Made by a program: the position numbers and the translations under genes | Notes under the pieces: model-generated | What the model saw: the letters and a program-made list of their open reading frames with translations, nothing else | What the model was told of the DNA's origin: nothing | The model's database searches: none | Origin: Mesostigma viride | Lineage: Eukaryota; Streptophyta; Mesostigmatophyceae; Mesostigmatales; Mesostigmataceae | Reading direction: 5' to 3' | Assembly (NCBI GenBank): GCA_009746045.1 | Contig: RPFO01002154.1 | Coordinates: 46,001 to 110,000 of the forward strand | DNA length: 64,000 nucleotides | In this document: positions 35,341-46,770 of the stretch, one piece after another | Numbering within the stretch: position 1 is the first letter of the stretch | How the letters are laid out: the number at the start of each line of letters is the position of its first letter

Positions 35341-37110
35341 TCATCCCAATAATAAACCCTGGGCAGCCCGGATGGCTTTGCCCTGCGCCCTTTGCTGCTT
35401 GAACTCTAGTGTCTTCTTCCTCTTCTGCTGGCGCAACCTTGCCTCAGTCAGCTCTTGCAACTGAGCTAGTGCCTCAGGGCACATGGAAATGCCCAGCTTC
35501 CCCGCTATTGGAATAAACCATGTCTCGCCCTTTTGGGCACGCAGGGCACCTACCGCGCAAAAGGCAGCGTACAGCCCCCCAGCAAAGCCCCCCTTCCCCC
35601 CAGGTGTGGCAAGCACTTGCTGTGAATGAGTGAACTCGTTGTGGTTGGAGGAGCTATTGTGGCAGCACCCTTCCAGCACCTCCATCGAGCTGAATCTGCC
35701 CCAGACCTCGCGGACAAGCTCGTCCACCTGCACCACCACCCCACCCTTCTCCGACACACGAGGCAGCCAGGCCCGCCCCCCCAAGGCGGCAGGTTCTTCT
35801 TCTTGGTATGCACACCACACCATTGGCGCTGCACCACCTCCCCACTTTTCTGCTTCATGTGGTTGGGCCATGCATTGCAATGCGTGTGGTTGCCATGATA
35901 ATGTTCCAGCGCGTTGGCCAATGCGCCGTGCAGCCACGTGGCACCCATGTGATAGTTGCAGCGTATGCAGGCACGGTAACCCCGCAGCATGTGCCAGATG
36001 TGGGTCTTCTCTCCTAGCACATTCTTGTGCTTAGACAGCCACGTCTTCTTCGTGGCCACTAGTGCACTGTGCAGGTTGATGGACAGGTGGTTCAGGTCAT
36101 TGTCTTTGTCAGGGATGTGATTTGCCTCCTTCAACACCTGATTCTCCCTCACTTGTGCATACCAACTCGTGTCCCCATCACTCACTACCTTGGTCACCCA
36201 AAGCCGCTGGCTCTCAGGCTTGCTGCCCTTCTGTCCCTGCTCACTCCCTGCCCTCTCCATCACTTGACCTGTGAACACCCCCGATTCTAGCGACATCACA
36301 TCTAGCAACATCACCACTGCACCCGCGCCTTCCATGCTCTTGCTTGTGGTCGCATGGTTCTTGAAACACATATGGGGGGCTGGCACTCTAGGCTTACCAT
36401 CTGCATCCTTCTTGCCCGCCACACGCATGCAAAAGGCACACCACTTGCTGGACACATGGTGGGCTATGATAAGCTTCAACACGTCGTGGATTAACAGTTG
36501 CTGCCCCAGCAGTGACCTGTACCCACGATTAGCCCAGCTGCCATCAAAGGTAGCGCGCGTGGCCTGCCGAAGGAACCCATCCAGGTCAGGGAACCTGCCA
36601 TTATCCCGCTCCCACTGCCTCACTACCTCACGGTTTTCCTCTATCACAGTGTGCAGGTACTCAATCACAATGCGCGCGACCATAAGCACATCTTTCCGCC
36701 ACACGCTACCATGCTTGGGGAATTCCATGTCCATCGTGCTCCACACACGCAGCAGGTCACTCCGTGTGACACCATGGATGACAGTGTTCAGGGCCAGGAG
36801 AGCATTCTTGGAAGCACGTGACATTCCCACCCTTGCCAGGCCTCCCCCCACCTCCGCTGGTTCTGCATGGTGCCAAGGCTTCTTATTCTCCGCCCGACAG
36901 TGGGGATTTGTGCAAAATGTCACCAGCAGCAAAGATGCACAGGGCCCAGGCTGCGTCTTATGCCCCAGCTTCAGGGACTTCTCATGGCATTCAGGGCAGG
37001 CTAAATGGCCAACAATTCCTTCAAGGCACACTGTATCAACAACAATGCGCTGCCATGAAATGGGATCGCAGGGGGGAGGGGCGGCTGATCGGCTGCCTGC
37101 CTCAAATGAT
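35341..37110 (-). pseudogene. Kolobok/Mutator-like DDE transposase, frameshifted
   Basis: Translation on the minus strand shows a zinc-finger-like CPECHEKS, then a catalytic-type core: FDGSWANRGYRSLLG, WCAFC, MCFKNHATTSKSMEGAGAVV, VSDGDTSWYAQV, a His/Cys cluster, WCAYQ, and NHNEFTHSQQ. These match, in order, the conserved blocks of the Mutator-like transposase domain found in TTAA-specific (Kolobok-type) elements: Asp in DGSW, GSSxxME, GDGDS, WC-x-Y and TQN-x-NE. The frame of the first about 380 residues (from 37031) changes to another frame between about 35890 and 35815, so this copy needs a one-base correction or is dead. The C-terminal part ends in a basic coiled coil (RLRQQKRKKTLEFKQQRAQG). 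Confidence 0.75.
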
Positions 37111-37519
37111 GCCCACGGCTGTCAAGCTTCTTCGGAGACGGGGTGTAAGGGCTCACGAGCGCTCGCTTACGCCCAGTGGCTGGCATACCTTCATCGCCGA
37201 GAATTTCCGCACCGAGCTCCATCTCGCCGCTGCTCGGTGCATTCCCAGCATTCTGGCCGACCCCCGCCGCTGAAACATCCGCCATGCCCACAGAAACTGG
37301 CGTGGATGATCGCCATTTCTTGTTCTTAGACCCTTTTCGCCTGCCGCCACCAACCCTATTCTTCGAACCCTTCGGTCTGCCACGGCCCCTTTTCAGAGGC
37401 GCAGGCACCGAAGGCTGCTCTCCAGCAGCCTGTCGCTCAAAGCGAAGCCGCTGGGATATCGCTCTGAGGTTTTTACGGCCCATCATGCACGAAAAGTGGG
37501 CGCGGCCATCGCAGCGCAA
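37110..37519 (-). CDS. Transposon-encoded AT-hook region
   Basis: The frame contains a probable start at MGRKNLRAISQRLRFERQ, then RGRGRPKGSKN (a classical AT-hook) and a second basic GRRKGSKNKK block, then an acidic Ser/Gly linker and SPYTPSPKKL. AT-hooks bind the minor groove of AT-rich DNA, which suits an element that inserts at TTAA. The frame is followed by the transposase in a different frame near 37110. Either a short intron (an acceptor-like CTTGACAG is present) or a frameshift joins them. Confidence 0.5.
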
Positions 37520-37524
37520 AAATG

Positions 37525-37830
37525 TCAGCGATCGGCAGTTTCGATAAATCCGGTGTAATTAGCCCGGGAATCTGGAAATCGATCGCGAACGATGTCGTTG
37601 AATGCTTTAGGAAGCTTTTTAGCAGTTCCATCAGCGTTAATCCACCCCATCCGGGCCGAAAAATGGCGGTATGCTGCATGACGAAAAATATTGTTGGCTG
37701 CGTTGCGGTCGGTTGGAGGTTCATGGTTTTTCCCAGCCGAGCCGGCCGCTACGAGACCGTCGCGCGAGAGTAGATCATCTAATTTTATGTCGGGACACTT
37801 AGACTCAACCCGCCATGCTTGCAGGGCCAA
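37525..37830 (-). CDS. Small transposon ORF resembling the P2X7 receptor C-terminal domain
   Basis: A 101-residue frame at the 5' end of the transposon. Residues about 48-97 read FRHAAYRHFSARMGW, then LPKAFNDIVRDRFP and NYTGFI. The spacing of aromatic residues, the IR/VRDRFP motif and the Y-x-GF end resemble the P2RX7 cytoplasmic (ballast) domain family, which occurs in many invertebrate transposons. The cysteines and histidines that bind zinc in the receptor domain are largely absent. It may be the N-terminal module of the transposase, joined by splicing, or a separate protein. The identification rests on pattern recognition only. Confidence 0.45.
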   Translation of the reverse strand: MALQAWRVESKCPDIKLDDLLSRDGLVAAGSAGKNHEPPTDRNAANNIFRHAAYRHFSARMGWINADGTAKKLPKAFNDIVRDRFPDSRANYTGFIETADR

Positions 37831-38895
37831 AATACTCTCGCGTCAGTCCAGCTTTTTATCCGACCGCGTGACCGCCATCGCACCCACTCCGCACGTGCAT
37901 TCGTCCACCCTCCACTTTTCACTCAGTGCGTCCGGCGGGAATTTTTTTGGCGCGGAAAATATTCGCCGCGCGCCGAGTCCCCTTAATGGAATCCTCCATC
38001 CGCTCACTCCTCAAGGAGGCCCTCGAGCAGCACGTGGCCCCCATCGCTGTAGATGTGGTGGCCATGGGCAGCACGCTGCATGGCTGCCGAGCTTCCCCTC
38101 CTCTCCACCATCTCCACCGCCACCTCCACCCTCCTCGCCTCATCCACCGCCACCACCCCCACCTCCGACGCCATCACCGCCCAGCTCCGCGACATCGACC
38201 AGCGTCTTAAGGACAATGCCATCGCTATCGAGGTCCTGCATGCAGAACACCGAAGGCCTCACCGCCCAGGCGGTGAAGGACATTGCCGCCAAGCCAGCCC
38301 CTGAGCACTGGCGCCTGGCCGGCGATGATCAGGACTCCCATCACGACCTGGGCGGACATGCTTAAGCAGCACACCACCTCCACCACCTCCGCCGTCGCAG
38401 CCGACAGCTCCAGCGGCAGACGCTTGACCTCCGCGAGGAGGCCGAGCGCTCGCCAAGCGCAGTCATATCGTCAAGAACTTCGCCATGGAGGAAGGTGAGA
38501 ATTCCGAGAAGCTTGCGCGTGCGTTTGAGAGAGAAATCCTTGGTCGTACTATCTATGGGCCTTACTGGTGAGATCGAGCTGGTCGCCCACCGCCTTCCCC
38601 GCGCGCGGGGTCAGGCAGGGGCGCCCCCGCTCCTTCGATCTCACCCCGGCGGACAAGATTTCTTTTCTCAGACGCCGCAAGCGGCTCGAGAAGACTCTCT
38701 TCACCCTTGACGACGACTTGACCCTGGCGCAGCAACAACGGCGACGGGAGCTATGGCCGACCTACCTCCAGCTCCGGCAGACCAAGGCGGGGCAGCCGGT
38801 GTACTGGAAGGCCGGGGGCGGCCATCAACGTCGGCCACAAGCCCTGGCAGGCGACCCCCGCAAAACCAGCGACTCCAGACGCCCCAGCTTATAGG

Positions 38896-40255
38896 GGAAT
38901 ACAGCAGTAGTGTAGAATAGATAGACCGTGGCCATGTACATGTACGCCTCCTACAGCCACTATACCAGCTAAGCCACGCGCATTATTTAACCATGTACAT
39001 GCGTGCCTATGATGTGCCACACTCCAGATGATTAAAAATTAAATTAAATTAAATTATAACATGCCTCCGTGGGGAGGTCATGTAGCACATATTCCATGAT
39101 GGATGGGGTGGAGGAAGCCGCGTGATCGAACTATACTCTAGTCTCTAAGCTATCTAGAAAATCCAAACTACACTACTCATCAAAACGCCTCCTCCGCTTG
39201 GGGGGAGGTGGCTTGCCCACAGGGTCGGGCGTCACTGTGCGCCTTGACAATCTTCTTCCACCGCGTCTTGTCCTGCATGACAGTCCAAAGACGGGAGAGA
39301 GAGTGGATGCGGTGCTCAAACTGGGCTGGGACCACTAGGTCGTCCAGCAACATCTGAACGTAGTTCGTGACAGGTTTCCCAACCCGTTTGGGAATGTCCG
39401 CGGGGCCATGCCAGGTCAGAATGTGCCGCCCTGGCTGGCCAAGCCGCTGGGGGCCGGCCAGACCGAGGGTGGTGTCGACCTGGCTGGTGCGGGCAAGGTG
39501 TCCTACAAATGCTATCCTACGCTGCCTAATCTCGTCCAAAACACGAGGCATGCCATGATACAAAGACTCTGATGACGGACGCTCGGAAAAACCTACGTTA
39601 AGGACCTGTCGGAGCATCCTGAAAACCGTGCCGTCTAGCCTAGCTGCCAGTTTGGGTGGGAGGGTCCACGCCTCGGCGCCATACGTGAGCACCGTGAGGA
39701 CGAGGACCTTGAAGAGCATGCGCTTGCGGTGCCCGCCCAGGCCCTTCGAGCGCCAGTAGGGTGTGAGCGAACGGAGCTTGGCCCAGGCAAGGCCGATGCG
39801 GGTGTCCACATCGTCGGCGGTGTCAGGAAGCCAGCTCCCCAACAGCTTGAAGCGGTCGCGGAACGGGACCTCCGTCCCATCGAGCAGGCGCGGCAGCGGT
39901 GGTTTACTGGAGGCCCCAATCACCATCGCCTCGGTTTTGACACTAATCTCCAACCCCACCGATCTCCAGATGATGCCTAGCTTTATTATAGCTGTGCCCA
40001 TGCAGAGAGCTGCTCTCTGCTGAGATGCCACGCTGTAGCTTTGTATAGCTATGATGATCTTCCCCCCCATGACAGGCTCCCCTGAGCTGGGCAGAGCTTG
40101 ATAGATCATGGGGCTGCAGGTGCCCTGGTGCACCTAGAGCAAGGGTCGTTTACATTCCCACCCTTGCAGGAAGTAGCTTAGAATGTATTATAGGCCATAT
40201 ATGCCCCTTCTCTGGGCTATATGTGCTACAGATACTCCCAACGGAGTTATGTTCC
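38896..40255 (+). mobile_element. 3' end of the ORF1-only retroelement, interrupted by a LINE
   Basis: 38896-39021 and 39975-40255 together match 47487-47886, the 3' untranslated part of the other ORF1-only copy. It ends in ACTCCCAACGGAGT (40233-40248; five-base stem, loop CAAC), then TATGTTCC and (TAAG)n. The break is filled by the minus-strand LINE at 39033-39963, flanked by an 11-bp duplication. Confidence 0.85.
39033..39963 (-). mobile_element. LINE family A, 5'-truncated, with 11-bp target-site duplication
   Basis: The insert is flanked by CTCCAGATGAT at 39022-39032 and 39964-39974. It encodes the region after the RT core (LEISVKTEAMVIGASSK, FKLLGSWLPDTADDVDTRI, YGAEAWTL, FVGHLARTSQVDT) with a stop at about 39180. 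Then follow the 3' untranslated part, a stem-loop CCTCCCCACGGAGG (39062-39079) and a tail of (AATTT)n. The first residues of the longer 40133-39180 frame belong to the host element, not to this LINE. The flanking duplication proves insertion by target-primed reverse transcription. Confidence 0.92.
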
Positions 40256-40917
<662 letters not shown>

Positions 40918-40921
40918 TAAA

Positions 40922-42850
40922 GGGGACTCGGCGCGGCGAATATTTTCCGCGCCAAACAAATTCTGCGGTACCCTCGATCCACGTACCGTGAAAAGTGGGT
41001 GCACGGTGCGCGCACCCCTTGCGGAAGTGGCCATGGCGACTGCTTTTAGACGAAACGTGACAAATCTGGCTCGCGGAAAGCAGAAAAAATGCTCGATTGT
41101 AATTGGAGAAAATTAGTTACTGATTCTACTTTATGGTGGGATGGTTGCGATCCATAATGTCGTGGGCTTTTTTTCTTTACCATCGGCAGGGGGGGTCCGG
41201 CCTGAATTTCTATCGGGATGAATAAAGCATAATGGATGCCTGCCCGTGTGATTGTCGATTGTTGCCAGTTCTGATGGTCGTAAGGGAAGCTAGTTTAATG
41301 ATGTTTCTAAAGCCGTGAAAATTCCCGCTGCTATCTTTACCTTTCCCGTCATTTTGCGGTAAGATAACATTAGGCCTGCGCGATGCGCGCCCGACCTCTC
41401 CATGAAAGGGTGGCCTTTCTTGTGCTCCTGGGCACGAATAAATGCCCGTTATGGTACGTTCTTGTATTAAACGTCTTAAGCTAGCGTTTTCCTGCTTTCT
41501 TAGCTCGTTGAGCGTAAGCTTTTCGCCTTCTTTCCGGCCAGATGCAGCCATGAAGTTGCGGGTCCTGGCGCCGCATATCGCTAGATTCCTGGATGTTTTT
41601 TAGCAAGTTCGTCTGTGACGTGGCTGGCTTGCTGCAGCGCGTGGCCCACAACCTGTCAGGAAGGTGTAATGCTTTTATTTCCATGCTTCTCTGAAATATT
41701 TCTTTTGCTTTATAGACAGTTGTGTTCGAGGAAATTCACGCGGTCTTCCTAAGCAGCGGCATCATTTTCCCCAGCTAGACACTGACGAGCTGGCACCTGT
41801 CTCCTAAAGAAAGTGGCTCGTGCTTGTTAGAAAGGAGGCAGTGTGCATTTTGCGGGACACAATGCTTTGGTGGCACATGCGTCAGGTAGGTTGTTCCAAT
41901 GGTCAATTCACCTTTCCCACTGAGTAAATGATAGCCTTTGTCATGCTAACCAGAGCAGCTAGCCACAGGTTGGCTCTAGATAAAAAGTCAGCTTATTTTC
42001 TCTTTATATACTGCGTGTGTGTTCCTCCACATGTCCGGCTTGTAATTGGGCATTTTGGAAGATGGTTTTTAATGTGTTGTTGGGTGGAACAGCTTGGTTG
42101 TTGGCACAAAATCACACATTATTAGCCTGAGATAGGCATGACATATGCTGCTCAGGCGTATCGTCCTACCAGCCTTGTTGATAAGGGTAGACTCACAAGG
42201 CTGGCTGTGCCGATGGAGGGGTGGGGCGTATAACGCTCCGGACATCCTCCTCACACTCCGTGATCAAAGTGGGCATGTTTTTGGGTGTCTAGGGTAGCAA
42301 AACAGATGTCATTTTGGCTCAGCACTATCTCAATTCTCTTTTAGCGTCTACCCAGGTGGCATCACAGGAAAATCAATAACTTGAGCTACGCTTGTCAGAA
42401 TGAGCTCAAACTTTGGGGTTGTGTTTCCCCCCACTCAGTGGAATATCGCATGTATGGATGACCCAATCTGATGTGTTAATGATTTGATTTTTTTTTTTTT
42501 GCTCAAAAAAGTACCCATTTTGCGGGAAAATTAATAACTCAAACAAATGTGACCATTTTGGCCATGTAAATAGCCCAGCTTTTAAAAAAGTGGGGGAACT
42601 TTGCAGAAATGTATGGGCAGGTCATTTGGATAAGTGGTTTGTCTTGGGCAAAATATCTCATAAATAGCGTCTTTTTCTATTTTTAGCTCGCCACCGGTGC
42701 GTGGTTGGGGGTAGTACCCCCAACAAGTGGTGGCATGAATGTCCAAACATCATATTTATGGTACTCAATCATCACTAGATGGTTCCCGAGTGCATTGGAA
42801 CTGATATTCATTTAAGTCAGTTTTTCAGGCTTTTGGACGTGCGAGTCCCC
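40922..42850 (+). mobile_element. Non-autonomous TTAA transposon, copy 1
   Basis: 1929 bp with ends GGGGACTCGGCGCGG and CGTGCGAGTCCCC. The right flank is TTAA; the left flank is TAAA, one base different, inside the (TAAG)n tail. It is almost the same throughout as the copy at 54343. It contains a minus-strand frame (41551-41210, starting MAASGRKEG, then LTLNELRKQE) that both copies retain but that resembles nothing I know. There is no transposase. About 480 terminal bases are shared with the autonomous element. Confidence 0.88.
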
Positions 42851-43008
42851 TTAATAGCCACCGACCCTTATAAACAACCGGGTCATCCAAGGAAAATTCG
42901 GGCGAACAGGAAACCCTTTGTACAGATCGAATCAGTCAGCCCATGTCGCAGACAGCCTTCCACATCCAGGCCAAGGCCTAGCGGCCCTATCTTTCCCGCA
43001 TGCGTTGA

Positions 43009-45257
43009 TTAATCCATATTCAGATTAAACCGTTTGTGGTTTGCGCCAGCTTGGCCTCTGCTTGGACCACCTTGGCTGCTTGGACCAGCTTGGCTACTGC
43101 TTGGACCAGCTTGGCTGCTGGCTGCAGCAGTTTCTCTGCCACTGGCATGTTGTGCCTGGCTGCCGCCACGCTCTACCTCGAGCACGGCGATTCTGGCGTT
43201 GGCAGCCTGCAGAGCGACGGACAGGGAGGCCACGTGCTGCACCAGGGAGAGTTCCAGGTGTTCCTGCATGGCACCCCTGGCCTGCAAAGGTAGCGGTGGC
43301 CACCCAAGCACGCAGACGAAACACACAATCTATGAACTATCATTCAACACTTCACAATCTATGAACTATCTTTTACAATAATAGCAGCTAGCACTCAGCG
43401 TGTATGTGCCACCAACATCTTAACGTGCACCTTGCTGGCCGGGTAGACCCCTCGAACGCATGCTTCCAACACAGTATGCGTTACATCATCAGGATGTGGA
43501 TGCAGACCCCGGTGCTACGGTGCATGCACCGATGCGGTAACCTTTACAAAAAAACAGCCAGGATGCCCAAGCGCGCACACACACACACAAACAACTCGTC
43601 TGGATCCTTACAGTACCTATAGACAAGAAAGCGTTAGGGGATTTGCGGTTCTTAGGACCAACAAATATGTGTTTTGGACAATGCATATGTACTCACCCTT
43701 AGTTTTTCATTTTGGTTTAACCATAGCGTGATGCCAGGGTATCGATGCTGGCGTAACCCCCCAAGTATGATATGTGATACCCCCAGTCCTAAACTGGCAA
43801 TGCACCAATCTACTAGACACGTCTAATAGCAGTACTCGGTTTCAAGCAAGGTGTCCGGAGCCACCAGTCTCTTTAACTGATGCAATGATCTACGTGACCT
43901 GATGAAGAAACCTAACCTGATGCAAGGATCTACATGGGTGTACAGGACCTGACGAGACAGATGGCAGCACGCGACCAATGCGCCCACTCAGTCATACGCC
44001 CCACAAGCCCAATCATGCTCAGTTACGCACCCACAGGATGACTGATGGAAGACACGGCGAGGAAGAGATGCCATTTGAGAGTGTGGATTGACAAAAGGTT
44101 TACGAGGGGCCTACATAGCATGAGTTTGGGGGAGGGTGGGACCATGCCGAGGAATAGGGAGGTAAAAGGGGGTGATCGTAGGGATAGAGGGGGAGGGGAG
44201 GATGCGCGAGGAAAAAACTGAAAAGAGGGAGACTGAGAGAAACTGAGAGAAACTCTGAAACTTATTGAGTTACATATGCCACGTGCCTGTTTCTGACACC
44301 CTGGGACCTCACAGGTCACTGTAGCCTGCCTGCACTCAGTGTCAACATGGATGGCCATGGCATCTCGCCGCACTGTTCTCCCGCAGCCTCCATTGTGCCG
44401 GCATGGCACCTCCACAGCTGGGCAAGCATCACGCAAATGCTCCTGGAGGAGGGCATCACACGCCGGGCATGGGCGGCGACAGTCATGCCCACATCATCGG
44501 TCCGGAGACAGGTGAAGGAAACAAATTACATGACGCAAGAAGACATCATGCGAAGAAATTCAGAACAAACAAATTCCACAAGAAGAAATAATGTTCAGAA
44601 AAACAAAAAAGAAACAGTTCCCGTAACGATCGCATGAACTCAAGACTTCAAGTAGGTAGACACTTACTCGCTGGAGTTCATGCTGATTTATTTATCAATG
44701 CTAAGCAACTAGCTTGAGGGGCTATTCTTCTGAACATTTAAAGAAGGGTGCAGATCCATGAGAAAAAAAAAACTCCTGTTAACTACCTGCTGGTCTTGAT
44801 GTTTAATGCTGGCATGACACTGGTCGCAGGGGACAACTCGGTGTGGGCACGCCTGCAGGTGGTTTGGAAGATCCTGCCTCAAGACAGTTGTGGCGCAACC
44901 GTCATGGAGGCAGACCTCAATTGCCCAGGCACAGCTCGCTACATGATTTTGCAAACCTCCGAGGGTGACAACGGCTTCACAACCGCGCGCTGCATGCTCG
45001 CATGTCACCTCAAATGCGTCTAGCTGGTTCCTGATAAATCGATGAGCTTGCGTAAGCGTGCGCATTTCCAGAGGCTGTCTGCACGTTGGGCATCCCCTGT
45101 TCGCCGATGCCGAAAGCCAGTCTGTCAGGCACTGCCGGCACGCAAGGTGTTCACAAGGTCCATCTACGGGATCCAGCAGCACCTGGTGGCAGATAACACA
45201 GATGAGGTCTTCTGGAATCGGATTGGGTCTGATCACGCGGGCAGGATCGATAGCCAT
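43009..45257 (-). CDS. RING finger plus TRAF-type zinc-finger protein, three exons
   Basis: Exons 45257-44787, 44442-44287 and 43281-43009 give 299 residues. Residues about 18-62 form a C3HC4 RING (CVICHQ, CEHLACRQC, CPTC), as in E3 ubiquitin ligases. Then come five TRAF-type fingers. The third is completed by the exon 1/2 junction (CDQCHASIKHQDQQ + EHLRDAC). The fifth is completed by the exon 2/3 junction (CEVPGCQKQ + ARGAMQEHLELS). The second junction therefore requires a GC-AG intron (donor CAG/GCACGT). Exon 3 continues into a short coiled coil (HVASLSVALQAANARIAVLE) and a Ser/Gln/Gly tail. There is no MATH domain. The start at MAIDPARV is preferred over an upstream Met because it lies just before the RING. 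Confidence 0.87.
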
Positions 45258-45850
45258 CGTCTTGCTGTTTGGCCGAAAGAAACCCGGACATAGAAGTCCA
45301 CTAAGCAGTAACACATATACTAAATATATATATATAATTACTATATATTAGAGCCCCACGTCGAAAGAGGCCCGGGAACTCGACACGTATATCCTTGCCA
45401 TTCAAATTACTGCGTCGTTGGGCGCTCGTGATCGGAAGTGGGCATCACCTGCTACTGAATATTCCATGCAGGTACGTATTGGCGCCCATAACACATGCAT
45501 ACTTCGGTCGTACGTCTTTAACCTACGGTACCCGGTAATCTTGGCATCTTTGTAGGATTTTAAATCAGTTAGTTCCGGACTGCTTGCCAGAGACCATGCG
45601 TCCGCCTGCCATACAAACTACCATGCAGCAGGGTAGTAACTAATATCCTAGAGACAGTCCATAGAGAACGAAAAATGCGTCCAAGTAATAAGAGAATACA
45701 CGTGCCGCTTCACACGTTTTCCACCAATTGCGCTGCCATTTTCATGCGAGAGACAAGAGCGTCACAAAGGTTCTGTTGAGGCTTGCGAGTTGCGAGTTGT
45801 GACTTGCGACCTTGCGAGTTACGACTCATGCATCAAGTCATGAAGGCATT
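45258..45850. other. Upstream region of the RING/TRAF gene
   Basis: AT-rich near 45310-45350 (TATATATATA), possible promoter. A short repeat of GCGAGTT/TTGCGA units lies at 45780-45830. No gene seen. Confidence 0.4.
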
Positions 45851-46140
45851 GAGACAATCAGGACTTGGGGCTCGGGACCTCTAATGAGAATTGATCATTG
45901 ATAATAATGACTATGTACAGTCATTCCCGTGTTAAGTTACGATCGCCGCCAAATATGGGCGTCGTAACTTAAAGAGTTAACGTAACTGAACAGTAGAATT
46001 AGGCTAGCAGCCCACGCCCTCCTATGACGGACTTCAAGCACCTATTCGGCATTCGACCCCTCTCGTCAAGCCCGATTCAGCTGCAGCATCAAGGGCGCTC
46101 AAAGTACGGGGTTTCGTACCATTTTCTGGTCACAGTCAGT
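45850..46140. repeat. Dispersed ~290-bp repeat with stem-loop, copy 1
   Basis: Matches 62153-62440 over most of its length. It contains AAGTTACGATCGCC paired with GGGCGTCGTAACTT across a short loop, a GTACG...CGTAC hairpin near its end, and CCCGATTCAGCTGCAGCATC. It is followed closely by a (TAAG)n array. Confidence 0.8.
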
Positions 46141-46305
<165 letters not shown>

Positions 46306-46623
46306 ATAAGTGCGTGGTCTAGTAAGGCTCCGTTTTAGTAGCCACCGACTGACATCTTGATACCCTAGGCTTAGCAGGGATTAACTACTGGCTATATTTG
46401 GAATAAACGTACACCTATTTACCTGGAAATAAGTGCGTGAACATGCACTGAAGGCCGGCATGCCACGGAGTACCCGAGGAGGTATACTTTTCTACGCGGA
46501 TACTTCACCCGCGAAAGCAAGTGGCGCAACTCACTCGCACCCAGGTCTGGAGTCGCAGATAGCAACTCCGCATCATCCGGACTATCCAAGACGACTGTAC
46601 GCTCGGCAATTATGACGGGTGTA
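46306..46623. other. Unassigned segment with inverse copy of 17160-17224
   Basis: 46369-46433 is nearly identical, in reverse orientation, to 17160-17224 (core TGGCTATATTTGGAATAAAC). No gene recognised. Confidence 0.5.
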
Positions 46624-46770
46624 TATTAATTAATTAATTAATTAATTAATTAGACTCGTGCTCCCGTTGGGGAGTCACGGAGCATTAACCCCGATGCCGG
46701 GATGGATGGATGGGTGCAAACATTCCTACCGGTCTAATGGCTATCTACATTCAGTGGCTACATACTACAT
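46624..46770 (-). mobile_element. LINE family B, 3'-end fragment only
   Basis: Read on the minus strand: GACCGGTAGGAATGTTTGCA, a short (CCAT)n, CGGGGTTAATG, the stem-loop (46683-46654) and (TTAA)n. It is extremely 5'-truncated and ends where the ORF1-only element begins. Confidence 0.82.

Larger units (their letters stand above)
34498..37982 (-). mobile_element. Autonomous-type DNA transposon with TTAA target duplication
   Basis: The element is bounded by GGGGACTCG and CGAGTCCCC, with TTAA at 34494-34497 and 37983-37986. It sits in an ORF1 that is continuous without it, which fixes the borders exactly (3485 bp). The right-hand terminus (minus-strand 5' end) shares TCGGCGCG, CGGCGAATATTTTCCGCGCC with the 1.9-kb copies at 40922 and 54343. 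About 480 bp at the other end (34498-34985) is also shared with them. It encodes, on the minus strand, a P2X7-C-like domain, an AT-hook region and a transposase. It is the likely source of transposase for the shorter copies, although this copy has frame breaks. Confidence 0.88.
33985..38895 (+). pseudogene. L1 ORF1-like gene, split by a TTAA DNA transposon
   Basis: Left part about 33985-34497 and right part 37983-38895. Removing the transposon and one TTAA makes the frame continuous across the junction. The protein then aligns over its length with the copies at 59940-58900 and 46771-47486. The N-terminal part is Ala/Pro-rich (SPAASPEPKRSRP), then comes a region with CVFFGSHASL, a coiled-coil-like segment, and a C-terminal domain (ISFLRRRKRLEKTLFTLDDD, QQQRRRELWPTYLQLRQ) resembling the RNA-binding end of L1 ORF1p. 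It would bind the element's RNA. Frameshifts occur in the N-terminal part and around 38080, 38450 and 38640. After the stop, the 3' end of the element follows directly with no RT. Confidence 0.75.

Noticed and set aside
34498-37982. piggyBac element, because of the TTAA target duplication
   Set aside because: The transposase motifs (DGSW, SMEGAGAV, SDGDTSW, NHNEF) are not those of piggyBac, and the termini start GGGG.
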